Below, piece by piece: positions 1 to 9,454 of a stretch of 39,239 bases of DNA. The number at the start of each line of letters is the position of its first letter. Within the stretch, counting starts at the first letter, position 1. Origin of the DNA: Acidobacterium sp. (GTDB taxonomy: Bacteria; Acidobacteriota; Vicinamibacteria; Vicinamibacterales; UBA2999); contig NSIL01000023.1 of assembly GCA_002737365.1 (NCBI GenBank), forward strand, positions 1-39,239, read 5' to 3'. The notes under the pieces were generated by a model that did no database searches, was not told the origin of the DNA, and saw only the letters and a program-made list of their open reading frames with translations. Made by a program: the position numbers and the translations under genes.

Positions 1-2066
1 ATGCGCGACGCCGACTCGCCGAACAGCGTGGCGTTGACCGCAAAGGCCCGGCTAAAGCCGGACGCCACATCAGCTGTGGTGTCCGGCTTTAGCCGGACCT
101 CGGCGAGCTCGGCGGTGACGCCGATGTCGCCGCTGTTGAAGGTGCACTCAGCCAACGTGATGGCGAGGCCACCCTCCGAACAATCGTGCGCCGACTCCAC
201 CAGGCCGCCGCGAATCAGCGAGACGATCAATTTCTGAACGGCTGCTTCGCGAGAGAGATCCAGTGCGGGCGGCTGACCTGCTACCGTGCCGTGCATGGTC
301 GCGAGGTATTCGCTGCCGCCAAGTTCACCCAGATTATCCCCCAGCAATACCACCGTCGCGCCCGCCTGTTTGAACGCGCGGGTCGTGGTCTTTGACGCGT
401 CTTCGAGCAGGCCGACCACACCCAGCACCGGCGTCGGGAAGATGGCGCGGCCCTCGGTCTCGTTGTAAAGGCTGACGTTACCGCCGGTGATCGGAATGCC
501 CAGCGCCCGGCAGGCATCGCCGATGCCGCGAACGGCCTCGCCCAGTTGCCACATGATCTCGGGCCGCTCGGGATTACCAAAGTTGAGGTTGTTGGTGCCG
601 CCGATCGGCTCGCCGCCCGCACAGGCCACGTTGCGCGCGGCCTCGGCGACGGCCAACATCGCACCGCGATGCGGATCGAGATAACAGAACCGGCCATTGC
701 CGTCGACCGACACCGCCAGTCCGGTGTTGGTCCCCTTCACGCGCACGACGGCAGCTGACATGCCGGGCTGGGCGATGGTGTTGGTGCCGACGCTGTGGTC
801 GTACTGGCCGTAGGCCCACCGCTTGCTGGCGATGGTCGGGACCGTCAGGAGGCGATCGAACGCGTTCTGCGCCGCCGGCGGCGGGCCCAGGTCACCGAGC
901 GACAGCTTCTGCACATCCTGCTGCCACGACGGTTCCTGCATGGGGCGGCGATAGACCGGGGCTTCATCGGTCAGCCCGCGGTTCGGGACGTCGGCCACCA
1001 GCACGCCGCGCTCGTGGATCTTCAGTCGTGAACCCTCGACCACTTCGCCAATCTGCACGGCATGCAGGTCCCACTTCTCGAACACCGCAGTCACTTCGTG
1101 CTCGCGGCCCTTTTCGACCACCAGCAGCATCCGCTCCTGCGATTCCGACAGCATGATCTCGTACGGCGTCATGCCGGTTTCGCGTTGCGGGACGTGCATC
1201 ACGTCGATGGTCATGCCAAGACCGCCGCGCGATCCCATCTCGGAAGTCGCACACGACAGGCCTGCCGCGCCCATATCCTGGATGCCGAGCACCGCGCCGG
1301 TCGTCATGACCTCGAGGCAGGCTTCCATCAGCAGCTTCTCCATGAACGGGTCGCCCACCTGCACGGCCGGTCGCTTCTCAGCCGACTTCTCGTCGAACTC
1401 GGCCGACGCCATGGTGGCGCCGTGAATACCGTCGCGGCCGGTCCTGGCGCCGACATAGAACACCGGGTTGCCGGCACCCCTGGCGGCACCCTTGACGATG
1501 CCATCGATGCGGGAGATGCCAAGACACAACACGTTGACCAGCGGATTGCCCGAGTACATGTCGTCGAAGACGATCTCGCCGCCGACGGTAGGAATGCCGA
1601 TGCTGTTGCCGTAGCCCCCGACGCCGGCCACGACGCCCTCGAAGATGCGGCGAGCCAGCGGCTGGTCGAGCGAGCCGAAGCGCAAGGCGTTGAGCAACGC
1701 GATCGGGCGCGCGCCCATGGTGAAGATGTCACGGATGATGCCACCGACGCCGGTCGCAGCGCCCTGGTAGGGCTCAATGAACGACGGGTGGTTGTGGGAT
1801 TCAATCTTGAAGACCGCGCACAGCCCGCCGCCGATGTCGACCGCGCCGGCGTTTTCGCCCGGTCCCTGCACGACGCGCGGGCCGGTGGTCGGCAACGTCT
1901 TCAGGTGCACGCGCGAGCTCTTGTAGCTGCAGTGCTCGGACCACATCACCGAGAACAGGCCCAGCTCCAGCAGGTTGGGCTCGCGGCCCATCAGTTCGAG
2001 GATCCGCTGGTACTCGTCCGGCTTGATGCCGTGTCGTTCCAACACTGCCGCGTCGATGACTGCCAC
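1..2066 (-). CDS. purL: Phosphoribosylformylglycinamidine synthase subunit PurL (partial, 3' end outside window)
   Basis: Synthetase subunit of FGAM synthase (de novo purine synthesis, step 4): converts FGAR, ATP and PurQ-derived ammonia to FGAM in the cytoplasm. Translation starts [14 protein letters not shown] and contains the small-PurL landmarks [34 protein letters not shown] and, near the window edge, [11 protein letters not shown] and LFGESASR. About 688 codons are present of roughly 740 usual for the small form, so some 50 C-terminal residues are missing. The GTG start at 2066 lies 7 bp after the purQ stop, with GAGGT upstream. It is the last visible gene of the purB-purS-purQ-purL run; the separate purS and purQ fit the three-subunit enzyme. 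Oddity: just before LFGESASR the protein carries about 20 extra residues ([17 protein letters not shown] region) encoded by a palindromic DNA element at 48-96. Confidence 0.95.
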   Translation of the reverse strand, partial: MAVIDAAVLERHGIKPDEYQRILELMGREPNLLELGLFSVMWSEHCSYKSSRVHLKTLPTTGPRVVQGPGENAGAVDIGGGLCAVFKIESHNHPSFIEPYQGAATGVGGIIRDIFTMGARPIALLNALRFGSLDQPLARRIFEGVVAGVGGYGNSIGIPTVGGEIVFDDMYSGNPLVNVLCLGISRIDGIVKGAARGAGNPVFYVGARTGRDGIHGATMASAEFDEKSAEKRPAVQVGDPFMEKLLMEACLEVMTTGAVLGIQDMGAAGLSCATSEMGSRGGLGMTIDVMHVPQRETGMTPYEIMLSESQERMLLVVEKGREHEVTAVFEKWDLHAVQIGEVVEGSRLKIHERGVLVADVPNRGLTDEAPVYRRPMQEPSWQQDVQKLSLGDLGPPPAAQNAFDRLLTVPTIASKRWAYGQYDHSVGTNTIAQPGMSAAVVRVKGTNTGLAVSVDGNGRFCYLDPHRGAMLAVAEAARNVACAGGEPIGGTNNLNFGNPERPEIMWQLGEAVRGIGDACRALGIPITGGNVSLYNETEGRAIFPTPVLGVVGLLEDASKTTTRAFKQAGATVVLLGDNLGELGGSEYLATMHGTVAGQPPALDLSREAAVQKLIVSLIRGGLVESAHDCSEGGLAITLAECTFNSGDIGVTAELAEVRLKPDTTADVASGFSRAFAVNATLFGESASR
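48..96. repeat. Palindromic (REP-like) element in frame inside purL
   Basis: Bases 48-63 (CCGGCTAAAGCCGGAC) are perfectly complementary to 81-96. After one G.T pair the stem continues with 65-69 pairing 75-79, leaving a 5-nt loop at 70-74. Each arm is itself nearly palindromic (CCGGCT-AA-AGCCGG), so the element could form a compound hairpin or cruciform. On the coding strand it is read without stops as part of a variable loop of PurL. It has the architecture of a REP/MITE-type element; no transposase is visible nearby. Confidence 0.8.
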
Positions 2067-2073
2067 GCTGTCG

Positions 2074-2775
2074 TTACCTCGAGAGAGATGCGAGCGCCTG
2101 AACGGCCGAGGCAAAAATGACGCGACCGTCCGCGCTGCCCAACTGGGCCTCGGCCGCGCGCTCGGGGTGCGGCATCAGCCCCACGACGTTACGTTGCCGG
2201 TTGCAGATGCCGGCGATGTTGTTGAGCGAGCCGTTGGGATTGTGCTCCGGGGCCACCACGCCCAGCGGGTCGGCATAGCGAAAGATCACCTGGCGATGTT
2301 GTTCCAGTTCGGACAGCACCTCTGGTGATGCGTAGTAGTTGCCCTCGCCGTGCGCGATCGGCAGGTGCAGCACCTGCTGCGATTTACAGGCTGCCGTGAA
2401 CGGCGTGTCCGTGTGCTCGACGCGAACCGGCACCAGCCTCGAGACGAACTTGATGCGATCGTTGCGCACCATCGCGCCCGGCAGCATGCCCGCCTCAAGC
2501 AGCACCTGGAAGCCGTTGCAGATGCCGAGGACCGGGCCGCCGCGATCCGCGAACGCCTTGACCGAGGCCATGATCGGCGAGAAGCGGGCGATCGCGCCGG
2601 TGCGCAGGTAGTCGCCGTGCGCGAACCCACCCGGCAGAATCACCACGTCAGCACCCTGCAGGTCGGTGTCCTTGTGCCACACCAGCGCCGCGTCTTCCCC
2701 GAGCACAAACGAGGCGGCGTAGAACGCGTCGTAGTCCGAGTTCGACCCGGGAAACACGACGACCGAGAACTTCAT
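2074..2775 (-). CDS. purQ: Phosphoribosylformylglycinamidine synthase subunit PurQ (glutaminase)
   Basis: Class I glutamine amidotransferase subunit of FGAM synthase, supplying ammonia to PurL. The 233 residues match the usual length. The nucleophile elbow GICNGFQ places catalytic Cys at residue 86; the MPHPER motif supplies His203 and Glu205. The N-terminus [13 protein letters not shown] and the [12 protein letters not shown] segment (about 47-58) are typical of PurQ. Its ATG overlaps the purS stop (ATGA, 2772-2775), indicating translational coupling, and its stop lies 7 bp before the purL start. No frameshift or unusual insertion is seen. Confidence 0.97.
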   Translation of the reverse strand: MKFSVVVFPGSNSDYDAFYAASFVLGEDAALVWHKDTDLQGADVVILPGGFAHGDYLRTGAIARFSPIMASVKAFADRGGPVLGICNGFQVLLEAGMLPGAMVRNDRIKFVSRLVPVRVEHTDTPFTAACKSQQVLHLPIAHGEGNYYASPEVLSELEQHRQVIFRYADPLGVVAPEHNPNGSLNNIAGICNRQRNVVGLMPHPERAAEAQLGSADGRVIFASAVQALASLSR

Positions 2776-3014
2776 GGCAGCACCTCGACGCGATAGCTCT
2801 CGATCACCGGGTTGGCGAGCAGCTTGTCAGCCATCTCGGTCACCCGCGCCTTGGCCGTCGCGACGTCGGTCGCACTCAGCTCGACTTCGAAGAACTTGCC
2901 TTGCCTCACATCCTGCACGTCTTGGTAGCCCAGCGTGACCAACGCGTCGGCGACCACGCGGCCCTGCGGATCGAAGACGGATGGTTTCAGGGTTACGTAT
3001 ACACGGGCGCGCAT
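2772..3014 (-). CDS. purS: Phosphoribosylformylglycinamidine synthase subunit PurS
   Basis: Small (80 residue) structural subunit that bridges PurL and PurQ in the three-component FGAM synthase of most bacteria and archaea. The start [18 protein letters not shown] and the segment [25 protein letters not shown] are characteristic of the PurS fold, and length is standard. The gene sits 3 bp after the purB stop and overlaps purQ by 4 bp, inside the operon. Its presence confirms that the neighbouring PurL is the short form and not the fused PurL/Q enzyme. Confidence 0.96.
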   Translation of the reverse strand: MRARVYVTLKPSVFDPQGRVVADALVTLGYQDVQDVRQGKFFEVELSATDVATAKARVTEMADKLLANPVIESYRVEVLP

Positions 3015-3017
3015 TCG

Positions 3018-4313
3018 TTATCCTCCAAAGACCCGCGAAAATACGGCGTCGACATTACGGAGCTGTTCCTTCAGGTCGAATGCCTTCTCAATCTCCACCG
3101 CCGGCAGCACCGTGGTGATATCGGCATCGGCCAGCAACAGCGGCTTGAAGTCCAGCTGCTCGTGGAACGAGCGCATGGCGTTGCGCTGGACCCACTCGTA
3201 AGCCTGCTCGCGCGACACGCCGTGACGCGCCAACTCCAGCAGCACCTGCCCAGAAAACACCACGCCACGCGAGCGATTCAGGTTGGCGAGCATGCGGTCG
3301 GGAGACACCACCATGCCGCTGACGATGCGGGTGAAGCGTCGCAGCATGTGGTCGAGGGCGATGAAGCTGTCGGGCAGGATCACGCGCTCGACCGACGAGT
3401 GCGAGATGTCGCGCTCGTGCCACAGCGCGATGTTCTCCATCGCCGCCATGGCATTGCTGCGCATCAGCCGGGCCAGGCCGACAATCTGTTCGCAGCCAAT
3501 CGGGTTGCGCTTGTGCGGCATTGCCGACGAGCCCTTCTGCCCCTTGGCAAACGGCTCTTCAACTTCGCCGATCTCGGTCTTCTGCAGGCCGCGAATCTCC
3601 AGCGCGAACTTCTCGAGGCAGGCGGCGGTAATGGCCAGCGCGCTCAGCAACTCGGCGTGGCGATCGCGCTGAATCACCTGCGACGAGACCGCGTCAGGCG
3701 CGAGACCCAGGCGGCGGCAGACCTCCGCCTCGATCGACGGATCGAGGTGCGCGAAGGTACCAACCGCGCCGGAAATCATGCCGACCCGCACGCCTTCGCG
3801 CGCGCGACGGACGCGTTCGATCGAGCGGGTGATGTCGGCGTACCACAAGGCCAACTTCAAGCCGAAGGTCATGACCTCGGCGTGGACGCCGTGCGTCCGC
3901 CCGATCATCGGCGTGTCCTTGTGTTCGACGGCGCGGGCCTTGACCGCATCGGCAAGTCCGGCGAGCAGCGTCAGGATGACGTCGCAGGCCTCGACCATTT
4001 GCACGGCCTGTGCGGTGTCGATGACGTCAGAGGAAGTGAGCCCGAAGTGCAGCCAGCGTGCCGACGGCCCGACCTTTTCAGCCACCGAGGTGGTGAAGGC
4101 GATCACGTCGTGCTGGGTGATTTTCTCGATTTCGTCGATGCGGGCGATGTCGAAGGCGCCCTTGGCCCGCAGGTCGCGCGCGGCCTCGGCGGGCACGATG
4201 CCGGCCTCGGCCATGGCCTCGGCCGCGGCAATCTCTACCGCGAGCCAGGTTTCGTAGCGGCGCTGGTCGCTCCAGATGCGACCCATTTCGGGGTTGGTAT
4301 AACGCGCGATCAT
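3018..4313 (-). CDS. purB: Adenylosuccinate lyase
   Basis: Fumarase/aspartase-superfamily lyase acting twice in purine synthesis: SAICAR to AICAR plus fumarate, and adenylosuccinate to AMP plus fumarate. The 431 residues fit the bacterial family. The superfamily signature GSSAMPHKRNPIG lies at about 261-273, with the mobile catalytic serine loop at its start. RTHGVHAE (about 139-146) holds the catalytic base histidine region, and TSSDVIDT (about 93-100) is the conserved substrate-binding stretch. The ATG at 4313 follows a heptamer repeat that separates it from the upstream M16 gene. It is followed after 3 bp by purS. Fully intact. Confidence 0.97.
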   Translation of the reverse strand: MIARYTNPEMGRIWSDQRRYETWLAVEIAAAEAMAEAGIVPAEAARDLRAKGAFDIARIDEIEKITQHDVIAFTTSVAEKVGPSARWLHFGLTSSDVIDTAQAVQMVEACDVILTLLAGLADAVKARAVEHKDTPMIGRTHGVHAEVMTFGLKLALWYADITRSIERVRRAREGVRVGMISGAVGTFAHLDPSIEAEVCRRLGLAPDAVSSQVIQRDRHAELLSALAITAACLEKFALEIRGLQKTEIGEVEEPFAKGQKGSSAMPHKRNPIGCEQIVGLARLMRSNAMAAMENIALWHERDISHSSVERVILPDSFIALDHMLRRFTRIVSGMVVSPDRMLANLNRSRGVVFSGQVLLELARHGVSREQAYEWVQRNAMRSFHEQLDFKPLLLADADITTVLPAVEIEKAFDLKEQLRNVDAVFSRVFGG

Positions 4314-4348
4314 GATCGGGGATTGGGAATCGGGGATCGGGAATCGGG
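4314..4348. repeat. Heptamer tandem array (GATCGGG type) between M16 gene and purB
   Basis: Five contiguous 7-nt units: GATCGGG, GATTGGG, AATCGGG, GATCGGG, AATCGGG. They fill the whole gap between the purB start codon and the stop codon of the upstream M16 peptidase gene, so the array sits directly upstream of the purB start and would lie in the transcript leader. It has the same 7-nt period as the arrays in purD, eno, the glycosyltransferase gene and downstream of rpsU. Confidence 0.85.
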
Positions 4349-4349
4349 G

Positions 4350-5618
4350 TTAAAGGGCAAGGTGCTCCTGGGTGACCTTGAGACCGTTCACGTTTCCCAG
4401 CACGGTGACCGCGAGCGATCCGTTGACGAAGAATCGCTCCGCCAGCTTCAGCACGTCTTCCGCCGTGACGCGCTCGATCGACGCCAGCATTTCGTCCAGG
4501 CCGTCAGTGCGGTCGCGGTACATCTCCTGACGAGCCAGGTGCGACATGCGGCTCGAGGTGCTCTCGAGGCCGAGCATCAGCGACCCCTTGAGGTGGTCCT
4601 TCGCGCGCCGCAGTTCGCTCGCGTCGAGGCCGCCGGCCTTCATCTGCCGAATCTCCGCGACGACCACATCGATCAGTTCCGCCACCACGTCGTTGCTGCA
4701 CCCAGCGTAGATGCTGAGGGCACCAGAATCCTGGTACGACGACAAGCCCGAAAACACCGCGTAGGCCAGGCCACGCTTCTCGCGGACGTTCTGGAACAGG
4801 CGCGAGCTCATCGAGCCGCCGAGCGTGGTGTTGAGCGCATAGCCGGCGTACCGTTCCGGGTGGTGCTGTGGCAGGGCCGGCGTGCCGAACACGACGTGAC
4901 TCTGCTCCAGATCCTTCTTGCGAATCTGGATCGTCGACGCGGTGATCGGCACCGTGTGCTCGGCTTCGGGGCCACGGTGCGGAATCTGCGCGAGCGCGCG
5001 TTCGAGCAGCGCCTGCACGTGGTCGTGCTCGAGATTGCCGACGGCGACCACTACGAAGTTCTCGGCCACGTAGGTGTCGCCAAAATACTTCTTCAGGGTG
5101 TCGCGATTGAGGGCGTTGACGCTGGCGGGGGTGCCGAGAATAGGACGGCCGAGCGGATGGCCGCTCCAGAAGCCTTCGGCGAAAATCTCGTGGACCAGAT
5201 CGTCGGGCGTGTCCTCGACCATCTTGATCTCTTCGAGGATGACCTTCTTTTCTTTCTCGATGTCGTCGTCGGCCAGCAGCGGATTGCTGATCAGGTCGGC
5301 GAGGATCTCCACGGCGAGCGGGAGGTGCTCGTCCAGCACCTTCAGGTAGTAGCCGGCGTATTCCTTGGAGGTGAAGGCGTCGATCTGGCCGCCGATCGAA
5401 TCCACCTGCTGAGCAATTTCTTCGGCCGACCGGCTGGGTGTGCCTTTGAAAAGCATGTGCTCGACGAAGTGCGCGATGCCCATGCTTTCCGACGGCTCGT
5501 GCCGCGACCCCCGTGTGAGCCAGATGCCGACGGCAACCGAGCGCACGTGAGGCATCCGTTCGGTGGCAAGACGAACACCGTTGGCAAGGACGGCGCGACG
5601 AATGTTGGGCTCAGACAC
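4350..5618 (-). CDS. M16 family zinc peptidase (processing-peptidase-like)
   Basis: Zinc metalloprotease of the insulinase/mitochondrial processing peptidase family. The inverted zinc motif HFVEH lies at residues 50-54 (His50, Glu53, His54), and the distal ligand glutamate sits in the KKVILEEIKMVEDTPDD segment near 130, the spacing expected for M16B. The C-terminal half has the glycine-rich GGSMSSRLFQNVREKRGLAYAV segment in two parts, typical of the non-catalytic domain. The 422 residues match single-chain bacterial enzymes such as YmxG/PepR types. No signal peptide is visible, so it is probably cytoplasmic. Start is GTG at 5618. It heads the purine operon, separated from purB by only the heptamer array. 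Substrate unknown. Confidence 0.93.
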   Translation of the reverse strand: MSEPNIRRAVLANGVRLATERMPHVRSVAVGIWLTRGSRHEPSESMGIAHFVEHMLFKGTPSRSAEEIAQQVDSIGGQIDAFTSKEYAGYYLKVLDEHLPLAVEILADLISNPLLADDDIEKEKKVILEEIKMVEDTPDDLVHEIFAEGFWSGHPLGRPILGTPASVNALNRDTLKKYFGDTYVAENFVVVAVGNLEHDHVQALLERALAQIPHRGPEAEHTVPITASTIQIRKKDLEQSHVVFGTPALPQHHPERYAGYALNTTLGGSMSSRLFQNVREKRGLAYAVFSGLSSYQDSGALSIYAGCSNDVVAELIDVVVAEIRQMKAGGLDASELRRAKDHLKGSLMLGLESTSSRMSHLARQEMYRDRTDGLDEMLASIERVTAEDVLKLAERFFVNGSLAVTVLGNVNGLKVTQEHLAL

Positions 5619-5671
5619 TGTGTGGGATTCTGCCGCAGATAACCAGTTGCGACAGAGGAAGTTACTGCCAA

Positions 5672-5680
5672 ATCATATCA
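5672..5680 (-). promoter_or_regulatory. Possible extended -10 promoter for the M16-purB-purS-purQ-purL operon
   Basis: Read on the minus strand the bases give TGATATGAT, an extended -10 (TGn followed by TATGAT), about 55 nt upstream of the GTG start of the M16 gene. The -35 match is weak (CTGTCA with a long spacer), consistent with reliance on the extended -10. No purine riboswitch-like structure was recognised. Confidence 0.35.
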
Positions 5681-5910
5681 CGCAGCCGACGGGGACTGAC
5701 AGCCTGAATCCGCATCAGGTGGACTCGGCCCAATCGAGGTGCGTTGGTTCGATCTCAGGGTATTTTAGGGACATGGCACGGCGGACATCCCCAAGGTGAC
5801 GCTGGATGTGCTCATGAAGACGCTGCAAGAGCCGCAAAGCGACAAGCACAGCAGGAAGACGCGCTCTCGTCACGCGTCGTCGATGCGCGTGCGGTTCGCC
5901 AGCTAGGGTC

Positions 5911-5930
5911 GACGATCCCCGATCCCTGAC
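5911..5930. repeat. Degenerate heptamer repeat upstream of rlmN
   Basis: GATCCCC followed by GATCCCT (5914-5927) with partial flanking copies. The reverse complement (AGGGATC, GGGGATC) resembles the GGGATCA and GATCGGG units of the eno and purB arrays. Only two or three copies remain, so this is a weak or decayed array 15 nt before the rlmN start. Confidence 0.5.
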
Positions 5931-5945
5931 AGTAAACTGTCTCCG

Positions 5946-6970
<1,025 letters not shown>

Positions 6971-6974
<4 letters not shown>

Positions 6975-8176
6975 AGACGCCGGGTGTGCTTTTCCCGAGA
7001 TGGCTGTGGAAATCCACACCCGGCGTCATCGCGCTGCTGTTTGCGGGCGGCTGCGCCGGTGAGCCACAGTCGTGGGCGGCGCTCAAGAAGCAACTGCCCG
7101 GCATGGAATCCGAGCAGCGAGACGCGGCGGTCGAGAAGTTCATCGCCGCCAGGGGCGGCACGCCGATCGTCGAGAACCAGACGCGGCTGGTGTTCTTTGC
7201 CAGGGACGTCAATGGCCTCACCCCGCGCGTGGTCGGCGACTTCAACGCGTGGGCTGCCACACCGCAGGGCTACGACGCGGCCATCGGCAAGATGACCCGC
7301 ATCGACGGCACGACGTGGTCGTACCTCGAAAGCACGGCGTACACCAATGCGCGCGCCGAGTACGTGCTGTTCTTCGACGCTGAGGCGGCCGCCGATCCGC
7401 TGAATCCCCGCACGGTGCAGGCATACGCCGGCCCTCGCTCGGAGGTTCGCATGCCGTTCTGGGTCGCAACTCCGGAAGTGGATGACGAGGCGGAGGTGCC
7501 AGCCGGTGAGCTGTTGGCCGAGACGGTCATTTCTCGAGCGCTCCTGGGTCCGCGACGCCTGTGGATCTACTTGCCACCAGGCTATTCAGCCGCGACGGAT
7601 ACGTTGTATCCCGTGATGTACCTCCTGGACGGCGGCAACTACGTCGAGAAGATGAACGTGCCGCGCATTCTGGATCGGCTGATCGCGCGCAGGACTATCC
7701 CGCCGGTGATCGCCGTGTTCTCGGAACCCGGCGATCGGCAGGAGGAATACACACGCAATCCGCGGTGGCGCGCGTTCATCACTAGTGAATTGGTGCCGCA
7801 GATCGACAAGCGCTTCCGCACGTTCCCGGCGCCGGACCACCGCATTATTCTCGGCAGCTCACTCGCCGCCTATGGCGCCGTGGATCTTGCGGTCGAGTTC
7901 CCCTCGGTCTTTGGCTTGTGCGCCGCCATCGCCCCGCCCGACCAGACTGCCTCGGTCATCGCCAACCAACCCCGCGCGCGAGCCGCCGCAGTGTCGATCC
8001 GGTTCTTCGTCTTGGGCGGCGTGTATGACGCCATGGTAGATGGCGCTCGTCGCCTGCGCACGACCCTGGACGGCGTCAACGCGCCGGTGACCTATTTGGA
8101 AGTGCCGGAAGGCCACAACACCAACACCTTCCGGGCGCATCTGGATGACGCGATCAAGGCGTTGTTAACGCCCTAG
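6971..8176 (+). CDS. Putative lipoprotein: CBM48/E-set domain plus esterase D-type alpha/beta hydrolase
   Basis: 401 residues from the ATG at 6971, which overlaps the rlmN stop. The N-terminus has a short basic region, a hydrophobic stretch and a possible lipobox FAGGC, with Cys28 as the lipidated residue. Residues about 70-165 form a CBM48/glycogen-branching-type E-set domain (RVVGDFNAW). Residues about 185-400 are a PF00756 esterase like enterochelin esterase (LYPVMYLLDGGNY). The nucleophile elbow is GSSLAA with Ser297, unlike the more usual GxSxGG, and His382 in PEGHNT is the likely catalytic histidine. Probably a periplasmic or envelope esterase; substrate unknown. Its 3' end overlaps purD (opposite strand) by 12 bp. 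A perfect inverted repeat lies in the signal-peptide region. Confidence 0.85.
6976..7027. repeat. 13-bp perfect inverted repeat within the signal-peptide coding region
   Basis: Bases 6976-6988 (GACGCCGGGTGTG) are the exact reverse complement of 7015-7027, with a 26-nt spacer. The arms begin just after the start codon of the esterase lipoprotein gene and encode the two TPGV segments of its leader. In mRNA the hairpin would lie at the very start of the coding region and could affect initiation or coupling to rlmN. Confidence 0.75.
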
Positions 8177-9454
8177 CGCCTTCTGACCGATGTCTCTCCT
8201 GAACTGCACCCCGTTGAAGTGAATCTTGCTGGCCGCCTCGTAGGCGCGCGCGATCGCGGTCGCGAATGACGGCGCCGTGGCGACCACGGTGAGGACGCGT
8301 CCACCAGCGGTGACCAGGTCGGCCCCTCGCTGTTTCACGCCGGCGTGAAACACCATCACGTCGGGACAATCACGTTTCACCTCGTCCAGACCCGTGATGA
8401 CGTCGCCGCTGCGAACCTCGCCGGGATAGCCGTGCGCGGCGAGGACGACGCCAACGGACACGCGCCGGGCTCCGGGATCCGGGATCCGGGACCCGGACAA
8501 CCGGCCTTCTGCCGCAGCCGTCAGGAGCGGAGCGAGTGGCGCCGCGAGCAAGGGCAACACGACCTGCGCCTCGGGATCCCCGAAGCGGACGTTGAACTCG
8601 ATCACCTTGGGGCCATCGGCCGTCAGCATCAAGCCGCAGTACAGGAATCCGCGGAACGGCGTGCCTTCGGCGGCCATTCCGTCGAGCACGGGCTTGACGA
8701 TCTCGCGCTCGACGCGCGCTTGCAGCGCCACGGTCATCAGCGGACTTGGCGAAAACGCACCCATGCCGCCAGTGTTCGGGCCCTCGTCGTGGTCGAAAAT
8801 GCGCTTGTGATCCTGGGCCGACAGCAGCGGCACGTAGTGTTCACCGTCGGCCACGACAAAGAACGACACCTCGGGTCCGGTCAACATCTCTTCAAGAACC
8901 ACGCAGGCGCCGGCGTCACCAAAGCTGCGGTCGATCATGGCCGCGTTCACGGCCGCTTCGGCAGTGGCGCGGTCGGGCGCAACCACGACGCCCTTGCCGC
9001 CGGCGAGGCCGTCGGCCTTCACGACGAGCGCGTCGCCAAACTCGCCGGATCGGATGGCGGCGAGCGCCGCGGCAGCGGTCGTGCACACGCGATAGTGCGC
9101 GGTCGGCACGTGATGCCGCTGCATGAAGTGCTTGGCGAAGGCCTTGCTGGTCTCGAGCTGCGCCGCAGCCCTGGTCGGGCCGAAGACCAGCCGGCCTTCG
9201 GCGGCGAGCCGGTCGGCCAACCCGAGGCCGAGCGGGGCCTCCGGGCCGACCACGGTCAGGTCGATCCGCTCGCGCGCGATGAGCCGAACGACGGCATCGG
9301 TGTCGAGGATGTCGAGGGGTTCGGTGGTAACGGACGCCACAGACATTCCGGGGTTGCCGGGAGCGCAGAGTAAGTAGTCAACGCCCGGTTCGCGACCCAG
9401 CGTTTGGGCCAGGGCATGCTCGCGCCCGCCGGAGCCGATAATAAGGATGCGCAT
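8165..9454 (-). CDS. purD: Phosphoribosylamine-glycine ligase
   Basis: ATP-grasp enzyme of purine synthesis step 2, joining phosphoribosylamine and glycine to give GAR. The 429 residues start MRILIIGSGGREHALAQTL, the typical N-terminal domain. KADGLAGGKGVVVA (about 146-159) is the ATP-grasp loop, HDEGPNTGGMGAFSP (about 222-236) is conserved in GARS, and RFGDPEAQ (290-297) is the family signature. Intact except for an in-frame heptamer array that encodes SGSRIPDPGAR around residues 320-330, between the ATP-grasp and C-terminal domains. It stands apart from the other pur genes in this window and is convergent with the esterase gene. Confidence 0.96.
   Translation of the reverse strand: MRILIIGSGGREHALAQTLGREPGVDYLLCAPGNPGMSVASVTTEPLDILDTDAVVRLIARERIDLTVVGPEAPLGLGLADRLAAEGRLVFGPTRAAAQLETSKAFAKHFMQRHHVPTAHYRVCTTAAAALAAIRSGEFGDALVVKADGLAGGKGVVVAPDRATAEAAVNAAMIDRSFGDAGACVVLEEMLTGPEVSFFVVADGEHYVPLLSAQDHKRIFDHDEGPNTGGMGAFSPSPLMTVALQARVEREIVKPVLDGMAAEGTPFRGFLYCGLMLTADGPKVIEFNVRFGDPEAQVVLPLLAAPLAPLLTAAAEGRLSGSRIPDPGARRVSVGVVLAAHGYPGEVRSGDVITGLDEVKRDCPDVMVFHAGVKQRGADLVTAGGRVLTVVATAPSFATAIARAYEAASKIHFNGVQFRRDIGQKALGR
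8464..8498. repeat. Heptamer tandem array (TCCGGGA) in frame inside purD
   Basis: Three perfect TCCGGGA units at 8471-8491, flanked by degenerate units GCCGGGC (8464-8470) and CCCGGAC (8492-8498). The array is read through in the purD frame as a Gly/Pro/Arg-rich linker just before the C-terminal domain (VSVGVVLAAHGYPG). The unit belongs to the same TCCGG family as the first array in eno. Confidence 0.85.

Larger units (their letters stand above)
5619..5945. other. Divergent intergenic region between the M16 gene and rlmN
   Basis: These 327 bases separate two divergent transcription units. They hold the candidate minus-strand promoter near 5676 and, close to rlmN, a degenerate repeat remnant at 5911-5930. 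The plus strand has a short open stretch ending at the TAG near 5905, but it has no recognisable similarity or good ribosome-binding site. I do not call a gene here. Confidence 0.5.

Noticed and set aside
4314-4348. Heptamer arrays considered as CRISPR repeats
   Set aside because: Units are 7 nt, contiguous and without spacers; no cas genes are in the window.
2901-5642. A 913-codon open frame on the plus strand opposite purB and the M16 peptidase gene
   Set aside because: It is antisense to two well-identified genes, has no recognisable domains and is rich in His/Arg/Asp as expected for reverse-frame readings of GC-rich codons.
5744-5905. Possible small plus-strand gene in the gap before rlmN
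   Set aside because: No ribosome-binding site, no similarity I can recognise, and composition like non-coding GC-rich DNA.
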